A stretch of 64,000 nucleotides of DNA, from the NCBI GenBank assembly GCA_964650525.1, contig CAZYUA010000015.1, positions 30,204 to 94,203 of the forward strand, read 5' to 3'. The notes beneath the pieces are model-generated. The model had not been told where the DNA came from. It saw only the letters and a list, made by a program, of their open reading frames with translations, and did no database searches. A program made the position numbers and the translations under genes. Below are positions 17,786 through 26,769 of the stretch, one piece after another. The DNA is from UBA1413 sp964650525 (GTDB lineage: Bacteria; Bacteroidota; Bacteroidia; Bacteroidales; Prolixibacteraceae). Position 1 is the stretch's first letter. Each line of letters starts with the position of its first letter.

Positions 17786-18208
17786 GGCAAATGGTTTTAT
17801 GTACATCTGCTTTTACGGTTCTTTTTGACGTAGGGTTATATTCTTTATTGCTAAAAACGGAGCCCTGACAGTGTGGATTTGCCTTCGATGACCATCTTTC
17901 AAAACCTGCGGACTGTTTCTTTTTTTAACCATTGCTTCAAAAGTTTGATCTTTCCGTAATTGCCTTCCGGAAAATTAACCTTTTTTAACCCCTGAAAATA
18001 AGGGCCTTTCGGTGAACAAGCCCTATAATTTGAAAGTGTAATACGCAATATATCAGTTCATTGCATTTTTTTAATCAGGGTATTCCCGGTTCCTTATGAA
18101 ACTAGGTGGAAAGGGTCTTCCGGTCATCCGCTTGTTTTTTTTATACTTTTGCCCGCGATCAGAAGCCCCGGGGCGGTAAAGCCCGGGCTTTCCTTCTGGT
18201 ACCTTAGC
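17786..18208. other. Intergenic region between VOC gene and acyl-CoA synthetase gene
   Basis: About 420 bases with no credible ORF. It is AT-rich between 17820 and 18110 with several T tracts (TTTTTTAACC occurs twice). A TACTTTTG element is at 18144-18151, and a GC-rich palindromic segment (CCCGGGC, around 18166-18190) follows just before the synthetase start. No RNA gene is recognised. Confidence 0.5.
18144..18151 (+). promoter_or_regulatory. Candidate -7 element for the acyl-CoA synthetase gene
   Basis: TACTTTTG fits TAnnTTTG and lies 57 bases before the ATG at 18209; no clear -33 TTTG. Confidence 0.35.
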
Positions 18209-19882
18209 ATGATTAAATATACAGTACCCGCCCTCTTGGGCGAAACCATCAGCAGATTCCCTGACTTACCGGCTTTGACATTTGTGGGAGAGACTCCTGT
18301 TACTTACCGTCAGCTTAAAGAAAAAATCGAGGATTGTACTATTTTGCTTCAGCAAAATGGGATTGAAAAAGGAGACAGAGTAGCCATCCTGAGCATCAAC
18401 ATGCCCAACTGGGCTATTGCTTTTTTTTCTATTCTTTCGACAGGAGCCGTTGTGGTTCCCATTCTGCCCGATTTTCACCCCAATGAGATCAAAAGCATTC
18501 TCGATCACGCAGGGGTAAAGGTGCTTTTTGTGTCTGAAAATCTGTACCACAAGGTGGAAAAGGAAGAATTGTCCGGAATACGGGCCCTGGTCTCGATCGA
18601 AAACATGGCCCTCATACCTTCAGGCACACCGGTTTCGAAGCTGGATGCTCTGACGCCCTGGGCTATCCCTCCGGGATCAACTGTCCGGAGTACCGGGGTT
18701 GAAGAAGACGATCTGGCAACCATAATATACACTTCGGGAACCACCGGTAATTCCAAAGGGGTGATGCTTTCGCAAAGGAATATTGCCTGGAATGGCAAAC
18801 AGGCTTTTACCATGGAGCCTGTATTCGAATACGACCGTTTTCTCTCCATCCTGCCGCTTTCGCACACCTACGAAAATACCCTCGGATTGCTGTTGCCCAT
18901 GTTCCATGGAGCATCGGTCCATTATCTGCGGAAGCCACCTGTGCCTGCTGTATTGCTGCCGGCATTGCAGATGGTCAGGCCCACCAAATTATTGTCCGTA
19001 CCTCTGGTGATTGAAAAGATCTTCCGGAATAAAATCTTCCCTGCCTTTCAGAAAAGCCCCCTTACCAGGACTCTTTACAAATTTCCGGTTACGCGGAAGT
19101 TGCTCCACCGGGTTGCTGGTAAGAAACTTATGAAAACCTTTGGTGGTGAGATCACATTCTTTGGCATCGGAGGTTCCAAACTCGATCAAAGGGTTGAGCG
19201 GTTTCTGAAGGAAGCCAGGTTTCCCTATGCCATAGGATATGGTCTCACTGAGACCTCTCCACTGCTGGCGGGAACTACTCCAAGGACCCCCAGGGTAGGC
19301 TCTACCGGCCAGGCACTCCAGGGGGTCAGCTTGCGGCTGGCAGATGTGAACCACGAAACCGGCGAAGGAGAGATTCAGGCCAAAGGACCCAACATAATGA
19401 TCGGGTATTACAAAAATCCGGAAGTCACAGCTCAGGTTTTTACCTCCGACGGCTGGTTCCGTACCGGGGATCTCGGAACTTTCGACAAAGATGGGTTCCT
19501 CCGGATTAAGGGAAGAATAAAAAATATGATCGTGGGAGCCAGCGGAGAAAATATTTACCCCGAAGAAATCGAGTCGCTGATTAACCGCATGCGTTATGTG
19601 GTAGAATCGGTGGTGGTGGAGAAAAAGGGAAAACTGGTGGCTCTGATTCATCTGAATATGGAAGAGATCGAACACCAGTACCAGAGTCTCAAAAACGATG
19701 CCGCCCTGTTTGCTGAGAAAATCAGCATCCGCAAGGAGGAGATCCTGAAAGAGATCCATGAAAAGGTTAATGCTCAGGTCAACAAGTTTTCGAGACTGCA
19801 GCAGGTGATGTTCCATCATGAGCCTTTTGAGAAAACCCCGACCCAAAAGATCAAACGATTTCTTTACCAGACCAAGAAATAG
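18209..19882 (+). CDS. Long-chain fatty acid CoA ligase (AMP-forming)
   Basis: Activates fatty acids to acyl-CoA (or acyl-ACP) through an acyl-adenylate. About 557 residues. The P-loop-like signature IIYTSGTTGNSKGVMLS (about residue 170), the YGLTETSPLL motif, the WFRTGDLGTFDKDGFLRIKGR hinge and the C-terminal Lys in TPTQKIKRF define the ANL superfamily long-chain group. The open frame begins at 18149 but the Met at 18209 (MIKYTVPALLGE) is the natural start. Single-gene unit; no other beta-oxidation genes adjacent. Confidence 0.93.
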   Translation: MIKYTVPALLGETISRFPDLPALTFVGETPVTYRQLKEKIEDCTILLQQNGIEKGDRVAILSINMPNWAIAFFSILSTGAVVVPILPDFHPNEIKSILDHAGVKVLFVSENLYHKVEKEELSGIRALVSIENMALIPSGTPVSKLDALTPWAIPPGSTVRSTGVEEDDLATIIYTSGTTGNSKGVMLSQRNIAWNGKQAFTMEPVFEYDRFLSILPLSHTYENTLGLLLPMFHGASVHYLRKPPVPAVLLPALQMVRPTKLLSVPLVIEKIFRNKIFPAFQKSPLTRTLYKFPVTRKLLHRVAGKKLMKTFGGEITFFGIGGSKLDQRVERFLKEARFPYAIGYGLTETSPLLAGTTPRTPRVGSTGQALQGVSLRLADVNHETGEGEIQAKGPNIMIGYYKNPEVTAQVFTSDGWFRTGDLGTFDKDGFLRIKGRIKNMIVGASGENIYPEEIESLINRMRYVVESVVVEKKGKLVALIHLNMEEIEHQYQSLKNDAALFAEKISIRKEEILKEIHEKVNAQVNKFSRLQQVMFHHEPFEKTPTQKIKRFLYQTKK

Positions 19883-20132
19883 CAGCGCTTCTCAGGTTTA
19901 TCCCCCTTATATCATTCAAAATGTCTCCGGAAGGGATACGTTGTGAATCTGCAGCTCCCTTTCCTTAGGTACCTATCGGAATCCGGAAAATGGAGTTACC
20001 GGGTGGAAGCTGTTTTTCCGGCTTTCCGGATTCGCTGGTTATGATGGCGATGGGATGAAATCACATCCTGCGGAACAGCGGGGCTCTTTCATGGCTGAAA
20101 AGTATTACCTTTGCATCCTGACAATGAACAGG
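19883..20132. other. Intergenic region upstream of purM
   Basis: Contains a long-range inverted repeat AATCCGGAAA/TTTCCGGATT (19980-19989 and 20023-20032) with a 33-base loop, and a TACCTTTG element at 20106-20113. The repeat is not followed by a T tract, so its role is unclear. Confidence 0.45.
20106..20113 (+). promoter_or_regulatory. Candidate -7 element for purM
   Basis: TACCTTTG fits TAnnTTTG and lies 10-20 bases before the two candidate starts (20124, 20133). It lies inside the longer open frame that begins at 20055, supporting the shorter protein. Confidence 0.45.
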
Positions 20133-21302
20133 ATGGAGAGCAATTCCCGATATGGAGCCAGGGGAGTCTCTGCCGGCAAGGAAGAGGTACACCGCGCTAT
20201 CCGCAACACCGGCAAAGGCTTGTACCCAAAAGCTTTCTGCAAAATAATCCCTGATATTCTGGGAGGTGATCCGGATTGGTGCAATATCATGCATGCCGAT
20301 GGTGCAGGTACGAAAAGTGCGCTGGCCTACCTCTACTGGCGGGAGACCAGGGATCTTTCAGTCTGGAAAGGAATAGCCCAGGACGCCCTGGTAATGAATC
20401 TGGACGACCTTGCCTGTGTTGGTGCCATCGACAACATCCTGGTATCTTCGACCATTGGCCGCAATAAAAAGCTGATTCCGGGCGAAGTTATTGAAGCCAT
20501 CATCGAGGGTACCGAAGCCATGTGCAGCCTGCTTCGCACCCTGGGCATCGGCGTTTGGCCGACAGGTGGCGAGACAGCCGATATCGGCGACCTGGTCAGG
20601 ACCATCGTTGTTGATTCGACAGTTGCCTGCAGGATGCCCCGCCGCGATGTGATTCCGGGAGGCCAAATCCGGCCGGGAGATGTTATTGTCGGGCTCTCTT
20701 CTTCAGGCAGGGCCACATACGAAGACACTTTTAACGGAGGTATGGGTAGCAATGGTCTGACGGCTGCCCGCCATGATCTATTTGCCCGCTACCTGGCTGA
20801 CCTCTATCCCGAAAGCTACGATCCTGCCATGCCTGCGGAGCTCGTTTATTCCGGTGGTTACCACCTTACCGACCCGGTGGCGGAAACTGGTACGGATGCC
20901 GGCAAACTGGTACTTTCACCCACCCGCACCTATACCCCTGTTATCAGAGCCCTGCTGCAAAACCACCGGCCTGACTTGCACGGCCTTATTCATTGTTCCG
21001 GGGGAGGGCAGACCAAGGTCTTGCACTTTATCGACAAGGGCTGGATTGTCAAGGACAACCTCTTCCCCCTGCCTTCCCTGTTCCGAATCATTCAGGAACA
21101 ATCAGGCACCAACTGGCACGAAATGTACCGGGTTTTTAACATGGGCCACCGGATGGAGATCTATACTTCCCCCGAGGCTGCTTCCGGCATCATCGGAATC
21201 TCCCGGGCCTTTAACATCGATGCCCGCATCATCGGACATGTGAAAGCATACCCCGGTAAGAAACTTACCATTCATACAGAAGCAGGAATCTTTGAATATT
21301 AG
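20133..21302 (+). CDS. purM: Phosphoribosylformylglycinamidine cyclo-ligase (AIR synthase)
   Basis: Closes the imidazole ring in purine synthesis (FGAM to AIR with ATP). About 389 residues, the size of the Bacteroidetes PurM form, which carries insertions relative to the roughly 345-residue E. coli enzyme. RYGARGVSAGKEEVHRAI at the N-terminus, IMHADGAGTKSALAY, MNLDDLACVGA and GGETADIGDLVRTI are PurM-type ATP- and substrate-binding stretches; NGGMGSNGLTAARH is the later conserved loop. Frame is open from 20055, but the start MESNSRYG at 20133 aligns with relatives and lies after a -7 element. It precedes prfA, as commonly seen in the phylum. Confidence 0.92.
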   Translation: MESNSRYGARGVSAGKEEVHRAIRNTGKGLYPKAFCKIIPDILGGDPDWCNIMHADGAGTKSALAYLYWRETRDLSVWKGIAQDALVMNLDDLACVGAIDNILVSSTIGRNKKLIPGEVIEAIIEGTEAMCSLLRTLGIGVWPTGGETADIGDLVRTIVVDSTVACRMPRRDVIPGGQIRPGDVIVGLSSSGRATYEDTFNGGMGSNGLTAARHDLFARYLADLYPESYDPAMPAELVYSGGYHLTDPVAETGTDAGKLVLSPTRTYTPVIRALLQNHRPDLHGLIHCSGGGQTKVLHFIDKGWIVKDNLFPLPSLFRIIQEQSGTNWHEMYRVFNMGHRMEIYTSPEAASGIIGISRAFNIDARIIGHVKAYPGKKLTIHTEAGIFEY

Positions 21303-21471
21303 CGTAAATGGGGTTCCGGGATCTTTAGTAAGAAGCAGGAAATGTCTTGAGGGAAACCCCGGCGGAATTGACCTCCCCGATAAATAATTTCTGAAGCCGG
21401 ACAAATCCCGTTCTGATGAAAAAGCCGGTAGCCGGAAAGCTTCGGCAATGCCGCCAATCAATAGATGTATA

Positions 21472-21479
21472 TATTTTTG
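21472..21479 (+). promoter_or_regulatory. Candidate -7 element for prfA
   Basis: TATTTTTG (inside TATATATTTTTG) fits TAnnTTTG and ends only 10 bases before the ATG at 21489, implying a very short leader. Confidence 0.4.
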
Positions 21480-21488
21480 AAACAACGT

Positions 21489-22574
21489 ATGGCTGATCAT
21501 TCAATTCTCGAAAAATACGAACAGATAAAGAACCGTTTTGAGGAGCTGGCCCAGCAAATCACCGATCCTGCTTCCATGAACGACATGAAACGGTATGTGA
21601 AAATGAACCAGGAATACAAAAGGCTGGAATCCCTGGTTCGCTCTTTCAGGGAATACAAAGCACTGGTCGACAACATAGAGTCGGGCAGGGAGATGCTGAA
21701 CGAAGAAGAGGATCCCGGAATCAGGGAGATGGCAAGGCAGGAAATGGATGGTTCTGCAGCCCTGCTTCCCGGAAAGGAGCAGGAGATAAAACTGCTGCTG
21801 ATCCCTGCCGACCCTGAAGATTCACGGAATGCTATCCTCGAGATCAGAGCTGGCACCGGTGGGGATGAAGCCTCCCTATTTGCCGGCGACCTTTTTCGTA
21901 TGTATTCCAAATATTGCGAAAGAAAAGGATGGCGGATCGAAGTAACCAACATGAATGAAGGCACTGCCGGAGGATTCAAGGAAATCGTCGCCAAGATAAC
22001 CGGTGATGGCGTTTATGGAATCCTCAAATATGAGTCGGGTGTCCATCGGGTGCAAAGGGTGCCTCAAACAGAAGCGCAAGGCAGGGTCCACACCTCTGCC
22101 GCTACAGTGGCTGTACTGCCCGAAGCCGAGGAATTCGACGTGGAACTGCGTGAAAGCGACATCCGCAAGGATACCTACTGCTCTTCCGGACCGGGGGGAC
22201 AGTCGGTCAACACCACCTATTCTGCTATCCGGCTTACCCACTTGCCTACCGGGATCGTGGTGACCTGCCAGGATGAAAAATCACAGATTAAGAACCTGGC
22301 CAAGGCGATGGCAGAACTCAGAACCCGAATCTATAACATGGAGTACCAAAAGTATATCGACGACATCTCTCATCGCAGACGCACCATGGTTTCCACCGGT
22401 GACCGCTCTGCCAAGATCAGAACCTACAACTGGCCTCAGGGACGGGTCACCGACCACCGGATCGGACTTACCCTCTACAATCTGCCGGTTATTGTCGCCG
22501 GCGACCTCGACGAAATCATCGGCAAACTGATGATCGAAGAAAATGCCGAACGGCTGAAAGAAACTGAAATCTGA
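21489..22574 (+). CDS. prfA: Peptide chain release factor 1
   Basis: Terminates translation at UAA and UAG. 361 residues, normal length. The hydrolysis motif GGQ sits in CSSGPGGQSVNTTYS (about residue 226). The stop-codon recognition PxT motif reads PQT in RVQRVPQTEAQGR (E. coli has PAT); a Gln at the middle position is familiar in this phylum as far as I recall. The N-terminal helical domain and the C-terminal YNWPQGRVTDHRIGLTLYNL segment are standard. The frame is open from 21465; the ATG at 21489 (MADHSILEKYEQIK) is preferred and follows a -7 element. Confidence 0.96.
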   Translation: MADHSILEKYEQIKNRFEELAQQITDPASMNDMKRYVKMNQEYKRLESLVRSFREYKALVDNIESGREMLNEEEDPGIREMARQEMDGSAALLPGKEQEIKLLLIPADPEDSRNAILEIRAGTGGDEASLFAGDLFRMYSKYCERKGWRIEVTNMNEGTAGGFKEIVAKITGDGVYGILKYESGVHRVQRVPQTEAQGRVHTSAATVAVLPEAEEFDVELRESDIRKDTYCSSGPGGQSVNTTYSAIRLTHLPTGIVVTCQDEKSQIKNLAKAMAELRTRIYNMEYQKYIDDISHRRRTMVSTGDRSAKIRTYNWPQGRVTDHRIGLTLYNLPVIVAGDLDEIIGKLMIEENAERLKETEI

Positions 22575-22628
22575 AACACGGGCTGATGACCAGTGCTTTA
22601 TGAAACCGGTAAAGAATAACGATATCTT

Positions 22629-23372
22629 ATGAATAACGAACTGAAACTTGCCGTCCTTATCGACGGAGACAACATTCCCTCAGCCTATGTGAAGGAGATG
22701 ATGGAAGAAATCGCTAAATACGGAACTCCCACTATCCGGAGGATTTATGGGGATTGGACAAAACCAACCCTCAGTAAATGGAAAAATATGCTCCTGGAAA
22801 ATGCCATCATCCCCGTTCAGCAGTATGGCTATACCGTCGGCAAGAATGCCACTGACTCGGCCATGATCATCGACGCCATGGATATCCTGTATTCAGAAAA
22901 GGTCGACGGTTTCTGCATTGTTTCGAGCGACAGCGATTTCACCCGCCTGGCAACCCGTCTTAGGGAAGCCGGTATGCTGGTGATCGGAATAGGGGAAAAG
23001 AAAACCCCCGACCCCTTCATTGTAGCCTGTAATAAGTTTATCTATATCGAGATTCTGAAATCACAGGTGAAAGATGAAGACTCCGGTGTTAAGAAAGAGG
23101 TGGGGAAAAAGGCGGATGTGGAGAAGATAACCCCTAAGGTGATCCGTCTGATTGCTTCCACCATTTCCGATCTTGCCGATGAGGACGGGTGGGCTTTCCT
23201 GGGGGATGTGGGCAGCAGGCTGCTGAAAAAGCAACCCAATTTTGATTCCCGCAATTATGGGTTTGAAAAGCTCACCCCCATGATAAATTCTGTCAATAAG
23301 TTTGAGATCGAACAACGCGAAAGCCCTAAAGGCAAATCGGTAAAACTTATTTACGTGCGGAACAAGGCCTGA
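22629..23372 (+). CDS. NYN domain protein with C-terminal OST-HTH/LOTUS domain
   Basis: Predicted RNA-binding endoribonuclease-like protein, 247 residues. The NYN (PIN-like) domain covers about residues 5-140: LAVLIDGDNIP gives the first acidic residues, NATDSAMIIDAMDILY the middle pair and FCIVSSDSDFTRLATRLRE the last, so all expected metal-binding Asp are present. After a Lys-rich linker (about 150-165), residues 170-245 form a LOTUS-like winged helix (FLGDVGSRLLKKQPNFDSRNYGF). Related NYN-LOTUS proteins occur widely in bacteria; targets are unknown. It lies 54 bp after prfA and may be co-transcribed. Confidence 0.85.
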   Translation: MNNELKLAVLIDGDNIPSAYVKEMMEEIAKYGTPTIRRIYGDWTKPTLSKWKNMLLENAIIPVQQYGYTVGKNATDSAMIIDAMDILYSEKVDGFCIVSSDSDFTRLATRLREAGMLVIGIGEKKTPDPFIVACNKFIYIEILKSQVKDEDSGVKKEVGKKADVEKITPKVIRLIASTISDLADEDGWAFLGDVGSRLLKKQPNFDSRNYGFEKLTPMINSVNKFEIEQRESPKGKSVKLIYVRNKA

Positions 23373-23433
23373 CCGCACGGGAAGGTCGGAACATACACCC
23401 TGACGTGAAGAAAGGGATCCCGGGATTCATGTC

Positions 23434-24015
23434 TCAGACAGTTTGTTGAATTTTTCTGCCTTTCTTCCGTGTAAAAATCCACCGGAAAAGCACGAAAAAG
23501 GTCAGAAGGATGATCACGGCAACCATTCCGGGCAGGAGAAGGGTCATGATGGGGGTCACTACGGAGGCAACATTTTCACCTGAGGCTACCAGGAAGTTGG
23601 CTGCTCCCCCTGTAGAACCCGATGACCCGAGACGGAGAGCAGCTGTTCCTCCCTGAATGGTGGCGGCAGTACCACCTCCGATCACCAATCCCAGACCCCA
23701 CTTAAGCAGTTCATTGTCGACCGGTAAAACCGATGCGGAAATCAGGGTGCCCGCAACAACCGCCAGCGGGGTAGACAGGGAATCCAGCAGATTGTCTACA
23801 AACGGAATGTAATAGGCTGTGACCTCTACGAGGGTTGCCACTCCAAACCCAAAAAGGGCTGTATTCCCCGATAACCAACTGAAACTGTCGTTCAGCGAAA
23901 GGAACCCGAACCTTGCCGCCAGCCCCGCAATCAACAGGGGCACAAAGACCCTGAATCCTGTGCTGGCACTCAACCCGATGCCCAAAGCCACAGCAGTTAT
24001 TATCTCTTTTTCCAT
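23434..24015 (-). CDS. DUF4126 family membrane protein
   Basis: 193 residues with about five or six hydrophobic segments, rich in Gly, Ala and Val: EIITAVALGIGLSASTGFRV, TALFGFGVATLVEVTAYYI, PLAVVAGTLISASVL, GLGLVIGGGTAATIQGGTAA and a strong C-terminal helix VAVIILLTFFVLFRWIF followed by a basic tail. This fits the DUF4126 family of inner-membrane proteins of unknown function. It is on the minus strand between plus-strand prfA/NYN and pyrF, splitting an otherwise familiar prfA-pyrF neighbourhood. Confidence 0.85.
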   Translation of the reverse strand: MEKEIITAVALGIGLSASTGFRVFVPLLIAGLAARFGFLSLNDSFSWLSGNTALFGFGVATLVEVTAYYIPFVDNLLDSLSTPLAVVAGTLISASVLPVDNELLKWGLGLVIGGGTAATIQGGTAALRLGSSGSTGGAANFLVASGENVASVVTPIMTLLLPGMVAVIILLTFFVLFRWIFTRKKGRKIQQTV

Positions 24016-24184
24016 GACACCTGCATGATAAAACCACGCAAAGTTACCATATTGCGCGGATTATTGCAGTGCAACGGGTGCTTGTTTCTTTCCGGTTGCT
24101 TCCCCTGATGCCATAAATCGGCTGACTGTTCTTTTTTTCCGGGCACCCCGTATGACGGATTACAGACGCTGGCAACCCGCTGGC

Positions 24185-24216
24185 TTTGACGTCGTCAAAA
24201 AAAGATCGTATCTTTA
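24185..24216 (+). promoter_or_regulatory. Candidate promoter of pyrF
   Basis: TTTG (24185-24188) and TATCTTTA (24209-24216, seven of eight positions of TAnnTTTG) are separated by 20 bases, close to the Bacteroidetes -33/-7 spacing. A near-palindrome TTGACGTCGTCAA overlaps the -33 element and could be an operator. Confidence 0.5.
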
Positions 24217-24245
24217 GCTGGCTTTAGCCCTTATTTTTTAAGGAA

Positions 24246-25076
24246 ATGACCAGAGAACAACTTTTTGAGGAAATACGGCAGAAGCAGAGTTTTTTATGCG
24301 TAGGGCTCGATACCGATCCGTTGAAAATCCCCTCCTTCCTCCATACCGGCGACGATCCTGTTTTTACCTTTAACCGGAAAATTATTGATGCGACCCAGGA
24401 TCTGTGCGTTGCCTTCAAACCCAACCTGGCTTTTTACGAGAGCCGCGGTATCGAAGGGTGGACCAGCCTGGCAAGAACCGTACGCTATATACGCGATCGG
24501 TATCCGCGTCAATTTATCATTGCGGATGCCAAGAGAGGAGATATCGGCAATACTTCCCACTTGTATGCCAAAGCGTTTTTCGACCATCTGGATGTGGATG
24601 CAGTGACGGTTTCCCCCTTTATGGGGGAAGATTCTGTAAAACCTTTTCTTTCCTTTCCGGGACGCTGGGTTGTAATCCTGGCACTCACCTCCAACACCGG
24701 TGCCTCCGATTTTCAACATTCCACCTTCGCCGGCGGAGAAAGGCTTTTTGAGCGGGTGCTGAGGATTTCAAAAACTTGGGGAGACGAGGAAAACACCATG
24801 TATGTCGTCGGGGCTACCCAGGCAGAAAACCTTTCTGAAATCAGAAAGATCGTTCCGGACCATTTCCTGCTGGTTCCCGGTGTTGGGGCTCAGGGTGGCA
24901 GCCTGGATGAGGTCGCCCGCTTCGGGATGAACACTATGGGAGGCATACTGGTGAATGTTTCCCGGTCGCTCCTGTATGCGTCCGACGGCCTTGATTTTGA
25001 CGCTGCAGCCCGTGACGAAGCCCTGAAACTCCGTTCCCGGATGGCCCGCCTGCTGCGGGAGGCAGGCCTGGAATAA
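24246..25076 (+). CDS. pyrF: Orotidine 5'-phosphate decarboxylase
   Basis: Last step of UMP synthesis. 276 residues, the longer type 2 family (about 270-280) rather than the 230-residue E. coli type. Motifs: LCVGLDTDPLKIP at the start, VAFKPNLAFYESRG, and the catalytic IADAKRGDIGNT (about residue 94) with the Asp-Lys-Asp charge network; C-terminal LLVPGVGAQGGSLDEV binds phosphate. pyrE is also in this window at 51951, so the two last UMP steps are encoded 27 kb apart. Confidence 0.95.
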   Translation: MTREQLFEEIRQKQSFLCVGLDTDPLKIPSFLHTGDDPVFTFNRKIIDATQDLCVAFKPNLAFYESRGIEGWTSLARTVRYIRDRYPRQFIIADAKRGDIGNTSHLYAKAFFDHLDVDAVTVSPFMGEDSVKPFLSFPGRWVVILALTSNTGASDFQHSTFAGGERLFERVLRISKTWGDEENTMYVVGATQAENLSEIRKIVPDHFLLVPGVGAQGGSLDEVARFGMNTMGGILVNVSRSLLYASDGLDFDAAARDEALKLRSRMARLLREAGLE

Positions 25077-25311
25077 TTCTATCAGGTGCTGGATAGTATG
25101 ACGAAATATCCTTCACTCCTTGCTTCCGTAACACTTTGTCAACTTCGGGATTCCGTGTCACCGGCACTTGGCTGTTCCCATGTTTTTCTTTTTGTGAAAT
25201 TTACATTCCTGTTTCGTATTTACGGTAAAACTGATTACCTTGGACAGGTAAAACCGGGATCCGGGAGGCCTGTCCGAATCGCTTCGCCGCGAATCCCTGA
25301 AGGTACACAAT

Positions 25312-26664
25312 ATGAAGAAAGCTGTTTTGTTTGTATGTTCGCTCCTGGTGTATTGTGCCTCGCCGGCCCAGTTTAACCGGGCAGCTATGGACAGTCTCCG
25401 CACGGTGACGGCTGTGGATTATAAGCACATGTTGGACCAGTTGGGAATCGACTCCACCCGCCGCGGACCTTCCGGGAATCCTTCAGCCCCCGATGCTGCC
25501 AATACAGATGAATCGAAAGCCACAACCTATGCTTTCCTGCCTGATCCCCTGGTTCTGAACAACGGGAAAAGGGTAAAACGGGCGTCTGCCTGGTGGAAAA
25601 AAAGAAGACCAGAGGTGGTTGAAGATTTCGACAGAGAGGTCTACGGCCGGGTGCCAGAGAACCTGCCGCCGGTCTCCTGGGAGGTCCTGGAGGTGGTCAC
25701 CGATACCCTGGGGGGAATTCCGGTAACCACCCGCCACCTGACCGGACGATTGGACAACCGTGACTGGCCGGAAGTAAACGTTGAAATCAGCCTGAGTGTT
25801 TCCACGCCGGCATTGGCAACGGTACCGGTTCCTGTCATCATGGAGTTCGGGTTTCTTTTTCCGCGGGGTTTCCGGATGCCGGAAGCGCCGGGGGGGAGAA
25901 GCCGGGAACCAGACTGGAAGGAACTCCTCATCCGGCAAGGATGGGGATATGCCATTCTGGTGCCTTCGAGTTTCCAGGCCGATCATGGTGCGGGTCTCAC
26001 GCAGGGCATCATTGGGTTTGCCAACCGGGGCAGGCACCGCCAACCGGATGACTGGGGTACCCTGCGGGCATGGGCCTGGGGAGCCTCCCGCGCTCTCGAC
26101 TATCTCGAAACCGACCCGGCAGTGGACGCCTCGAGAGTCGGTATCGAGGGGCTCTCCCGTTATGGCAAAGCGGCCCTGGTAGCCATGGCTTATGAACCCC
26201 GCTTTGCCATCGGTTTTATTGGTTCCTCCGGTGCCGGGGGCGCTAAGATCCTTCGCCGGAACCTGGGAGAACAGGTGGAAAACCTCGCTTCCTCAGGAGA
26301 ATATCACTGGTTTGCAGGTAACTTCATCCGCTATGCCGGTCCTCTGACAATCCGGGACCTCCCGGTGGACGCACATGAACTGGTAGCCCTCTGTGCTCCC
26401 CGCCCGGTTTTTATCAGCGTCGGTGCGCCTGATGTCGAAGGTCAGTGGGTCGATGCCCGCGGCATGTTCCTGGCAGGCCTCCACGCTTCTCCTGTCTACC
26501 AACTGCTCGGGAGAAAAGGCCTCGAAGTTTCCACCTTCCCCCCATTGGGCACGCTGCTGGACGCCGGAGAAATCGCCTTCCGCCAGCACGAGGGTGGCCA
26601 TACCACCGGACCTAACTGGCCCTGGTTTATCCGGTACGCTGAAAAATATTTCAAACTACCCTGA
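25312..26664 (+). CDS. CE15-like glucuronoyl esterase, secreted
   Basis: Probably cleaves ester bonds between 4-O-methyl-glucuronic acid of xylan and lignin alcohols. 450 residues: signal peptide (MKKAVLFVCSLLVYCASPAQ), an N-terminal extension, then an alpha/beta-hydrolase. GLSRYGKAALVAMAYEPRFA (nucleophile Ser about residue 282), GSSGAGGAKILRRNLGE, YHWFAGNFIRYAG and LPVDAHELVALCAPRPVF are CE15 landmarks; the catalytic His lies in HEGGHTTGPNW. Periplasmic or secreted. It heads a run of co-oriented accessory genes. Other esterase roles cannot be excluded. Confidence 0.85.
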   Translation: MKKAVLFVCSLLVYCASPAQFNRAAMDSLRTVTAVDYKHMLDQLGIDSTRRGPSGNPSAPDAANTDESKATTYAFLPDPLVLNNGKRVKRASAWWKKRRPEVVEDFDREVYGRVPENLPPVSWEVLEVVTDTLGGIPVTTRHLTGRLDNRDWPEVNVEISLSVSTPALATVPVPVIMEFGFLFPRGFRMPEAPGGRSREPDWKELLIRQGWGYAILVPSSFQADHGAGLTQGIIGFANRGRHRQPDDWGTLRAWAWGASRALDYLETDPAVDASRVGIEGLSRYGKAALVAMAYEPRFAIGFIGSSGAGGAKILRRNLGEQVENLASSGEYHWFAGNFIRYAGPLTIRDLPVDAHELVALCAPRPVFISVGAPDVEGQWVDARGMFLAGLHASPVYQLLGRKGLEVSTFPPLGTLLDAGEIAFRQHEGGHTTGPNWPWFIRYAEKYFKLP

Positions 26665-26769
26665 CACCTGACCCGGTCGGGAAAGGGCAAGTTTCATTCC
26701 GGCATGCTTTTTCCCCATAAATTGCAGATTACATTCCATTGCCGGTACTCATCCATAAACACCCATTCT

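Noticed and set aside
19980..20032. Inverted repeat AATCCGGAAA/TTTCCGGATT as a terminator
   Set aside because: 33-base loop and no T tract; CCGG-rich words are frequent in this DNA, so chance pairing is likely.
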